Shown one piece after another: positions 56,546-64,000 of a DNA stretch of 64,000 bases. Source of the DNA: Candidatus Mycoplasma liparidae (lineage in GTDB: Bacteria > Bacillota_I > Bacilli_A > Mycoplasmatales > Mycoplasmoidaceae); the NCBI GenBank assembly GCA_009884515.1, contig RHHX01000001.1:62001-126000 (forward strand). Direction: 5' to 3'. The notes below the pieces were generated by a model that was given only the letters and a program-made list of their open reading frames with translations, ran no database searches and had not been told where the DNA came from. Both the position numbers and the translations under genes were made by a program. Position 1 is the first letter of the stretch. Each line of letters starts with the position of its first letter.

Positions 56546-58942
56546 TTAACCTTTTATAAAGCATTTTTGATTTAAATCAGTTTTTATATTATTTATTATA
56601 TTAGAAATAATTTGTGCTGTAAACTTTTCTTTATATGTTCTTAATTCAATTCTTATTGTGTACATTTTTTTATCATCATTTTCATAAAAATCAATTAATT
56701 CTGCTCTATGTACTAAATCAGTATTAAGAATAATTTTAAAAATATCACTTAAATTAACATCAATATTCAGGCTAAGAGTTAAATCTTTAATTGAATCTTG
56801 ATAAATACTTGGTTCAATTATTTTAATTTTGTTACGGTTATTAATAAAATTTTCAAGTTTAGAGAAATTAATAGTTACTACATAACTATCTGAATCTTTG
56901 ATTTTAAAATTATTTAATACTTCTTTTGAAATAGGAGCTATATATCCAATTTTTTTACCTTTTAAATCAATTGAAATTAATTGGTCTGTTTCAATACCTA
57001 AAACATTTGAATTTTTAATAGCTTCAAATTCAATAGAATCGAAATAATAAGATAGTAAATCATATACAAATGATTTTACTGTATTTAAGTTGGTTTTTAT
57101 TTCAGCATTTACTAAAGAATTTTTAGCAACAAAATCTTTAGTAATAACTAATGTTAAAAATTTGTCATATTTACTACTAGTTTTATCAAATACTGAGAAA
57201 AATTCAAAAGATGGTTGAATTTTTCTTTTATGTTCAGTATTATATTGAATATTTTTTAAAATTGAAATAACTGTATTTATTCTAATAAATGATTTATTTT
57301 TTGCTATTGGATTTATTAATTTAGAGCCTTTATATAAATGAAAAAAATTAAAAAGGTTATTTTCCTCCTCTGATATTAATTCATAAGTAACTAATTCATT
57401 AAAACCTTTATATAAAAGTTTTTGAGAAAAGTTAAACATTGTTAAATCTTTTTTATCTTTTTTCAAAATAGTATTAATCATTATTGGAATTGGTTCAACT
57501 TCTAAATTATTAAAATTTATATATTTAATAATTTCAGAATAAATACTATATTCATTTTCAATATCAGATCTATTTCATGGTGGTGTAATATAATCACCAT
57601 TAAATTTGAATCCAGAATTTTTTAATTTATCATAAATTTGATCCTTTTCCATTGGAAAGGGAATAAAATTTTTAGCTTTTTCAAAATCAAATAAAACTGG
57701 TTCTGCTAATTGATTAGATTTTTTAAAAATAAAATCATAACTAGGTTTTTCTTTCAATGTTATTTCAATTAAATTATTTAATCCAATTAATGCTACTTTA
57801 TTAATAGTATTGTTATGGCTTCTTTTAAAGAATTTACTATTATATGTTTCAACTTTAACTTGATTAAAAAAATCATAAAGTTCTTTTTTATCAAAGTTAA
57901 ACAAAAGTATTGAAGTATCTTGACTTTTTTTTGTTTCAATATTATGAATAACGCCCATAACCGATATTAACTTATCATTAAAATAAATTAAAGGTGTTCC
58001 AACAGGAATATCATATGCTTGACTATTATTATCAATAAAATTAATTTTTTCTGTTGAATCAATAATTTTAATAGATGATTTTTTATCAATAATATCGTTA
58101 ATAACTAAATAAGGAACCCCAAATTGAATAAAAAATAATCTTATTAAATCATTAATATTATTTTGAATTTTATACCCAAGCGAAGCTAAAAGACATTTTT
58201 GAGTTAAATTAATACCGATTTTTTTATTTTTGAAAGTTAAATAAGCAAATGAAGTACATTTGTTAGTCTCAATTAATAAATTTGGTTTTTCTATACTATT
58301 AAAAGAAATATTATCTAATAAGTTTGAATTATTAAAATTATAGTTATAAGTAAAATTCAATTTTGTAGATATTTCCTTAATTAAAGAATACAAACCATAT
58401 AAATCTGATCTATTTGTAGGAATTGATAAATCAAAAAAAGAATCATCTAAATTAAAATATTTATTAACAAATGTATCGCCAACTTCTGAATTTTTTTCAA
58501 GATTCTTTTTTTTAATTAAAATAATATTTTCACTATCATCGAAATTATTATCAATGTATGGTGTTAATTCAGGAAGAGAACAAATCATACCAAAAGATTC
58601 AACTCCTCTAATAACTCTTTTTTCAATATCTAAACCATTATGTAATTTAGCTCCAACTCTAGCAACAATTACATATCGATCATTAATAAGGTTTTTACCT
58701 CCACAAACAATTGTTAATTCTTGTTCTTTTTCAACAATAACAGTTGCTATATTCAAAGTATCTGAATTAGGATGTTTGATAACTTTTTTAACATAACCTA
58801 TACAAAAGTTTTTTAACTTTGGGTGTTCATATTGTTTTTCTACTTCAAGACCAACAGCAGTAAATGCATTTAAAAGTTCTTGATTAGATATTTTTGCTAT
58901 GTTTGGACATAAATCTTTTAACATATTTTTACTAACTATCAT
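56546..58942 (-). CDS. pheT: Phenylalanyl-tRNA synthetase beta subunit
   Basis: PheT pairs with PheS to charge tRNA-Phe. The 798-residue product has the N-terminal tRNA-binding (EMAP-like) domain with KHPNSDTLNIATV, the B3/4 core with SIPTNRSDLYG, the B5 region (YDIPVGTPLIYF), and a C-terminal FDX-ACB domain (PSIYQDSIKDLTLSLN, RTYKEKFTAQIISNI). A single TGA Trp near residue 456 explains the apparent split in standard code. Full length. Confidence 0.95.
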
Positions 58943-58948
58943 ATTAAT

Positions 58949-59953
58949 TTACTCCTTAATTTGTTTGAAAATATCGACATCATTAAGATAAAAATTTCTT
59001 ATATCAGAAACACCATATTTAATCATTGCTAATCTTTCAATTCCAATACCAGCTGCTATACATTCCATTTTTTTATCAACGCCAGCTTTATCAAGAATGT
59101 TTCGATGAACCATTCCAGCGCCAAGTATTTCAATTCAACCAGATTCTTTACAAACTTTACATTTTTTATCATTTTTACAATTTCAACATTTAACATCAAC
59201 TTCAAAAGATGGTTCTGTAAAAGGAAAATTACTTAAACGATATCTCGAAGTAATTTTTCTTTCAAATATAAATTCTAAAAATGAGTCTATAACTCATTTT
59301 AAATTAGCTATATTCAAATTTTCTTTCATTCATATAAAATCAAGTTGTTTAAATTGATGAGTATGGGTAGAATCATCTTCGTCTCTTCTAAAAACTGATC
59401 CTAATGACATAATTTTTAATTCTTTAGCATCAGGATTTTTATAAATTTCTGCAAATGTTGTTGCTGAAGCATGTGTTCTCAAAACTGTATCTTTGGTTAA
59501 GTAAAAAGTTTCATTTTCATTTAAAGATGGATGATCATTCGGAAAATTTAAATTAAAAAAATTTTCATTCAAACTAACTATTTCATTACCTTGAATAAAA
59601 TTAAAATCTAATTTATTAAAAAAATAATTAATTTCTTTAATAATAGTAAGTAAAATATTCTTTTTACCCTGATTATAAAATTCAACAACTGAAGTTTTGT
59701 CAATAGTAGAATTTAAATAATGAGTTTTTTTGAAAGAAAAAGATGAAATAGCTTCTCTAGTAACTTCTTCTATTTCATTTTTAAAAGAATTTAACTGTAT
59801 GCCTAATTCTTTTTTATTTTTTTGATCTTTTTCATTATTTAATTCTTTAACTAAAGGGGTAATATTTTTTTTAATAAAAATATTTTTGATTTCAATAATT
59901 TGATTAATTGATTGAACATTTGTAAATTGTTCTTTTAAATTTTTTATATCCAT
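58949..59953 (-). CDS. pheS: Phenylalanyl-tRNA synthetase alpha subunit
   Basis: PheS carries the catalytic class II core. The 334-residue product has an N-terminal coiled coil, [51 protein letters not shown], and [10 protein letters not shown] plus [15 protein letters not shown] (motif 3). A four-Cys insert ([17 protein letters not shown]) before motif 2-like strand is a usual variation in this family. Last codons lie 6 bases before pheT. Confidence 0.95.
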
Positions 59954-59976
59954 TTCATTTCCTAATTATTTTTATA

Positions 59977-60726
59977 TTATAGTATTTTTTTTCTATTTTT
60001 AATCATTTTTGGAGAGATTGGCAAAAATAATTTATGATTATTTTTGTGATGTATATTAATTATTTTTTCCATATCTTTTTTAGAAATATAATCTTTTTTT
60101 AAGAAAGAATCAATAATTGAATAAGGAATACCTAATTCTTTTTCATCGGTTTGTTCTGAATAAAAATCAGCAGATGGTGCTTGATTAATAAAAAATTCAG
60201 GAATATTTAAGATAGTTGATATTTTGTAAACATCTTCTTTTAATAATCCTGTTAACATTTGTAAATCAACAGCATTATCACCATGTTTAGTAAAATAACC
60301 TAGATAAGCTTCTGTATAATTAGTTGTTCCTATAACTATTCCTTTTTTTTCAAAGGCTTTTGAATATAGAACATTAGTTCTTAATCTTGTTTTTAAATTA
60401 CCTAGATTGGTTAGATCTTTGATTTCTAGTTTGTTTGAAATTAATTTAAATTCGTCATAAATATCGATTAAATTAATTTTTATTTTCAATGTTTTTAAAT
60501 ATTCTTCAGCCTTAAAAAATTTATCTGAAATTTCCTTTTCAGTATTAATAAAATACGAATAAATATTTTCATTATCAAGAACAAGAGAAAGTATTTTTGA
60601 AGTTAGAATTGAATCTATTCCACCGCTAATCCCAATAATTACATTTTTTATATTATTGGTATCTAAATACTCTTTTAGATACTTTTTTAAGTATTCTAAA
60701 TAGTTTTCATATATATTATCATTCAT
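59977..60726 (-). CDS. nadE: NH3-dependent NAD synthetase
   Basis: NadE amidates nicotinate adenine dinucleotide to NAD. The 249-residue product has the PP-loop IGISGGIDSI (31-40), RLRTNVLYSKAF, GTTNYTEAYLGYFTKHGD, and a C-terminal PSADFYSEQTDEKELGIPY (the ATP/Mg site). No glutaminase domain, so it uses ammonia. ATG with AAGG SD is preferred over an upstream in-frame TTG. One base separates it from obg. Confidence 0.94.
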   Translation of the reverse strand: MNDNIYENYLEYLKKYLKEYLDTNNIKNVIIGISGGIDSILTSKILSLVLDNENIYSYFINTEKEISDKFFKAEEYLKTLKIKINLIDIYDEFKLISNKLEIKDLTNLGNLKTRLRTNVLYSKAFEKKGIVIGTTNYTEAYLGYFTKHGDNAVDLQMLTGLLKEDVYKISTILNIPEFFINQAPSADFYSEQTDEKELGIPYSIIDSFLKKDYISKKDMEKIINIHHKNNHKLFLPISPKMIKNRKKIL

Positions 60727-60727
60727 G

Positions 60728-62062
60728 TTAGCCTTCAAATTTTAAAGAAATATTATAAATATGAATAGTGTCATTTATTCTTACATTATTTTTTAATAAA
60801 AAAGGAGAGAAACCAATAGTTGTTAATTTTTGATTATATCTGACTAAATTATCTTGAGTATTAATTGGGATTTTATGAGTTCAGTATTCTAAATATTCAC
60901 TAGTTATTCTTCATGATCTATCACCAATAGCTTCAATTAATATTTCTTTATCAAGACTTTTTTCTTTTGTCTTTAAAGTATTTATATATTTAACTTCTAT
61001 TATTTCTAAACTTTCTTTTTTTCTTATATCTTGAAGTAATTTGAATGATAGATCAACTACTTGAGAAAGATTTTCAGAGTTAATTGCTGAAATTTTAATT
61101 ATTTTTTCCTTTTTTAGATATTTACTAAAAATAGCAAAATTTTCTTCAGCTGAATCACTATCCATTTTGTTAGCAGCAATAATTACTAGTTTTTTATCTA
61201 ATATATCTGAATATTTTTTTAGTTCTTCTTTAATTGTCTCATAAGCTTCAATAACATTTTCATTATCAAAATTATCCATTGAAACAATATGAACAAGTAT
61301 TTTTGTTCTTTCAATATGTTTTAAAAAATCATGTCCTAAACCAATGCCATCAGAAGCACCTTTTATCAAACCAGGAATATCAGCAAAAATAATTCTTTGA
61401 TTATTTTTATAAGTTGCACCTTGATTACTTCGATAAGTAATTCCTTCTTCATCTTTATAAATAGTTCCTAGTGAAGGTGAAAGAGTTGTGAATTGATAAT
61501 TAGCTATTTTAGGTTTAGCATTTGAAATCATCGAAATAAAAGTTGATTTACCAGCATTCGGTAATCCGACAATGCCAACATCTGCAATTGTTTTTAATTC
61601 CAACATAATCAATTTTTTTTCACCAAAATCGCCAAGTTCATATAAACTTGGTGCTGAATTAAAATTTGATTTAAAGTTAGCATTGCCATTACCAGCTCTA
61701 CCACCTGTTGCAATTACAAATTGTTCTTTATCATACATAATTTCAGTAATAATTTCATTTGTTTTTTCATAAGTTAAGATTGTTCCCAAAGGAACTTTTA
61801 AATAAATATCATTCCCAGCTCTACCATGACATTTTTTAGCAGATCCCTTTCCACCATCTTCAGCTTTAATTTTTTTTCTGAATTTTAAGTGTTGTAAAGA
61901 TGTTTCATTATAATCACCAACTAAAATAATGCTTCCGCCGTTGCCGCCGTTGCCGCCGTCAGGTCCCCCTAGAGGAACGTGTGCTTCTCTTCTTCACGAA
62001 ACAATACCATCACCACCATTACCAGCAACAAAGAGAATTAAACATTTATCTACTAATCCCAT
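60728..62062 (-). CDS. obg: GTPase ObgE/CgtA
   Basis: Obg binds the 50S subunit and couples ribosome assembly to stress. The 444-residue product has the Gly-rich Obg fold at the N-terminus (GGPDGGNGGNGGS, GRAGNG), the GTPase domain with GLPNAGKST (166-174), FADIPGLIKGASDGIGLGHDFL, ANKMDS and a C-terminal OCT-like domain (ITSEYLEYWTHKIPINTQD). A TGA Trp interrupts near residue 387 in standard code. Full length. Confidence 0.96.
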
Positions 62063-62074
62063 ATTAATCCTTTT

Positions 62075-62686
62075 CTAGTTATCTTCTATAGCAATAGAAG
62101 ATACATCTGAATCTTTTTTTTCTTTTTTATATATCTTTAAATCTTCTAATTCATTATGATATTCTTTTTCTTGTTTTTCTTTTTTAAGGATATTTGAAAG
62201 AAAACTATATTTATTTTTTGAAGTAATCATGATTTTATTACCAATAAAATTAAGAGTAAAAAATAAAATTGCCAAAGTGCTTATTATTATAAAAGTTCTG
62301 ATTATAATATGTCATCATTGATTTCCAATTAATGAGGAAAAAATGAATACAAACCCTGTTAATAAAAATGAAAGTCAAGAATTGAATTGATTAACAAAAT
62401 ATATGTTTTTTCTATATAAAAAATAAAAAATAAATATATCAACAGGAATCAAAATAAAAGGAAATATTAAAAATAATGGATTGAAAATATTATTATGATT
62501 CCAAACAAAAAATCCTGGATAAACAGCTTCATTATCGTAGTATTTACCACCAAAACTAACAATTCAATTTAAACCTAAACTATTTATTTCTCCAAAAAGA
62601 ACTCAAATTAGAAGAATAGGTAATATAATTCCAAAAACCCAAAATAAAGATTTAAATAGATTAGCATTTTTATTATTTTCCATCAT
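62075..62686 (-). CDS. Membrane protein of unknown function, four segments
   Basis: The 203-residue product has four hydrophobic segments, roughly residues 13-32, 68-92, 103-121 and 128-150, with a charged cytoplasmic C-terminus (KKEKQEKEYHNELEDLKIYKKEKKDS). Trp are written TGA in several places, including a TGATGA pair (NQWWHI). A second ATG directly follows the chosen one. No family recognised. Confidence 0.7.
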
Positions 62687-62708
62687 ATTTATTATACAAA
62701 ATAATATT

Positions 62709-63488
62709 TTAAATATTCATTGATAAAAATTTAAGATTCATTTTTAAATGCTTATAGTAATTACTAATATTTTTAATTTTATAAAATTCAATTCAAGAAA
62801 TAGCATAAAGCGTCGTTAGAAACAAAAAATCATATATTTTGTTAATTGATAATGTGTATTTTTTTGAAATAAATAAAAGAAACTTATTATCTAATATTAA
62901 ATCTTTTAGAAAATAAGTTATATCTCAATAATTATTATTTAATGAACACCATTCTCAATCAATAAACTCTATTATTTCTTCATGTAGATAAATATTTGAA
63001 AGATTTAAATCATTATGAGCAAAAACCATTTTTTCTAATTCATATTTCTTAATTATTTTTCTATATTTTTGAATATATTTATTATCTATTCTTTTAGTAT
63101 TATTAAAATATTTGAAATAATCAAAAGTATTTAAATCAGTTATTTCTATTTTAGAAATTAATAATATATTTTTTATAATTAAATCAATTTCCTTTTTATT
63201 AGGTTTATCTAAAATAATAAAATCATCAATTCAATTATTTATCATGTTCCCTTTTTCATCAATGAACAATGGTTTTTTTAATGATTTCAAAAAATATATT
63301 TTTTCATTACTACGATTAATAAAATTATTTTCTTTAATTATTCTAATAAAAAAAAAATTATTATCAGTTGTTTTAAGACAAAAAATATTGTTGCTAAATC
63401 CTATTTTTATTTCTTCAACATTTTCTATATTTGATCATTTGTAATCATTAATATTTTCAATGAAGAAATTTTTAACAAAAGTAATCAT
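62709..63488 (-). CDS. Choline/aminoglycoside kinase-like protein
   Basis: The 259-residue product has the small-kinase catalytic signature VFAHNDLNLSNIYL (His, Asp and Asn placed as in LicA/APH catalytic loops) followed by IEFIDWEWCS, where the Mg-binding Asp lies. The N-terminal half is divergent but compatible with the kinase fold. Substrate is unknown; choline, ethanolamine or a sugar are possible. It follows acpP and precedes a membrane protein. No licB, licC or licD-like gene is seen here. Confidence 0.7.
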
Positions 63489-63494
63489 AGAAAA

Positions 63495-63725
63495 TTAATT
63501 TTTAGCTTCTTCAAAAGCTTTAATTAAATCTTTAATTGTTTTTATTTTCATTAAAACATCATCATCTAATGTTTTTTCAAGTTTTTCTTCTATTTGAATA
63601 ATCAAATTCATAACTGAAAGTGAGTCAATACCAAGATTCTTTAAAGTTACATCAAGATTTTTTTCACTAATTTTAATTTTATTATTATTAGCTACTTCAA
63701 TAATTGTTTTAAGTACAATGCTCAT
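63495..63725 (-). CDS. acpP: Acyl carrier protein
   Basis: ACP carries acyl chains on phosphopantetheine. The 76-residue product has NLGIDSLSVMNLIIQIEE with the attachment Ser35. It is acidic and helical at normal length. No fatty-acid synthesis gene is visible nearby, so it may serve lipid assembly or another acyl transfer in an organism that imports fatty acids. The CoaX-like gene could supply the prosthetic-group precursor. Confidence 0.85.
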   Translation of the reverse strand: MSIVLKTIIEVANNNKIKISEKNLDVTLKNLGIDSLSVMNLIIQIEEKLEKTLDDDVLMKIKTIKDLIKAFEEAKN

Positions 63726-63762
63726 AATATTCTCTTTCTTTATAAACCAAACATTTTATAAA

Positions 63763-63924
63763 TTATTTTTTTTCTTTTTTCACTTCTTCTTCAAACAAAT
63801 CAATATCTAAAATTTTTGTTGAATCGTATTTTTGTTTATTATCATTATCTGAAACATCATAATTAACAACATTTTCTTCATGTTCTAGTTTTTCAAGTTT
63901 ATTTTTCTTTTTAAATTTAAACAT
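63763..63924 (-). CDS. Small charged protein upstream of acpP
   Basis: A 53-residue product starting MFKFKKKNKLEKLEHEENV and ending EEEVKKEKK. It is hydrophilic, with no recognised domain. An AAGGAATT sequence, a fair SD, lies upstream of the ATG. It is followed by acpP after 37 bases. It may be a short regulator or a spurious ORF. Confidence 0.5.
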   Translation of the reverse strand: MFKFKKKNKLEKLEHEENVVNYDVSDNDNKQKYDSTKILDIDLFEEEVKKEKK

Positions 63925-64000
63925 TTTTATAATTCCTTTTACTTATAATGATATATTTATATTTATTTTATTATTAAAAATTTTTATTTTCTCTAACAAA
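63925..64000 (-). promoter_or_regulatory. Gap at the right end, candidate promoter
   Basis: An A/T-rich stretch upstream of the 53-residue gene, probably holding the promoter of the acpP-to-cmk operon; no single -10/-35 pair stands out. Confidence 0.25.

Noticed and set aside
56546..58942. pheT as two split genes or a frameshift
   Set aside because: Both parts are in the same frame, joined by a TGA read as Trp; the product is full length.
60727..60738. Upstream TTG start for nadE
   Set aside because: It overlaps obg's last codons; the ATG at 60726 has an AAGG SD.

Overview
The window is a 64 kb piece of a very AT-rich, densely packed chromosome from a mollicute (mycoplasma-like bacterium) that reads UGA as tryptophan (genetic code 4). 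In standard code nearly every long gene is broken at TGA, and the breaks fall where conserved families carry Trp (RpsC, L16, NrdA, MiaB, RlmN, Obg, PheS). TAA and TAG are the only stops used below, so every gene is given at its full code-4 length. I saw no tRNA, rRNA, CRISPR array, insertion sequence or phage gene. No gene-free stretch exceeds 300 bases; the longest are about 150-220 bases. The species cannot be named from the sequence. A complete SUF system, a class Ia-like ribonucleotide reductase, MEP-pathway genes and a 2-Cys peroxiredoxin are unusual for the best-known mycoplasmas and suggest a less reduced or deep-branching lineage.

Layout. 1-5520 (-): S10 ribosomal operon, rpsJ-rplC-rplD-rplW-rplB-rpsS-rplV-rpsC-rplP-rpmC, with a Lys-rich repeat tail on L29 that runs off the window. 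5688-9413 (-): small membrane protein, lepA, fmt and an anchored unknown protein; then rpsT (+). 9928-16143: a coiled-coil unknown and a sufC-sufD-sufS-sufU-sufB cluster (-), interrupted by a peroxiredoxin gene on the + strand. 16258-27362 (+): large lipoprotein, miaB (with an in-frame N-terminal extension), gmk, rlmN, PP2C phosphatase, Ser/Thr kinase, rsgA, pgi. 27359-37008 (-): uvrB, a CoaX-like kinase, RNase J, a small ORF, secA with an extended tail, a MacB-type ATPase and trxB. 37064-43811: ligA (+), ispF (-), nrdB, nrdA and ispD (+). 43808-50583: mutM (-), ffh and rbgA (+), mnmA, a zinc-ribbon coiled-coil protein and infC-rpmI-rplT (-). 50792-55185: a two-segment membrane protein (-), rnhC and a large unknown (+). 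55182-63924 (-): cmk, a tail-anchored protein, pheT, pheS, nadE, obg, a membrane protein, a choline-kinase-like protein, acyl carrier protein and a 53-residue protein.

How it works together. Most genes serve translation and RNA maturation: ribosomal proteins, IF3, LepA, Fmt, PheST, MiaB, RlmN, MnmA, RsgA, RbgA, Obg, RNase J and RNase HIII. Others serve secretion (SecA, Ffh), DNA repair and replication (UvrB, LigA, MutM, NrdAB), Fe-S cluster supply (SUF, probably feeding MiaB and RlmN) and redox defence (TrxB, peroxiredoxin).

The most notable structural pattern is at convergent gene pairs. At four of them (peroxiredoxin/sufD, pgi/uvrB, ispD/mutM, rbgA/mnmA) the stop codons lie inside or at the edge of a perfect 12-19 bp inverted repeat, which probably serves as a shared two-way terminator made partly from coding sequence. 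Other candidates for follow-up are a possible +1 frameshift at the end of secA, the MiaB fusion, the peroxiredoxin inside the suf cluster, and the class Ia-like NrdAB.
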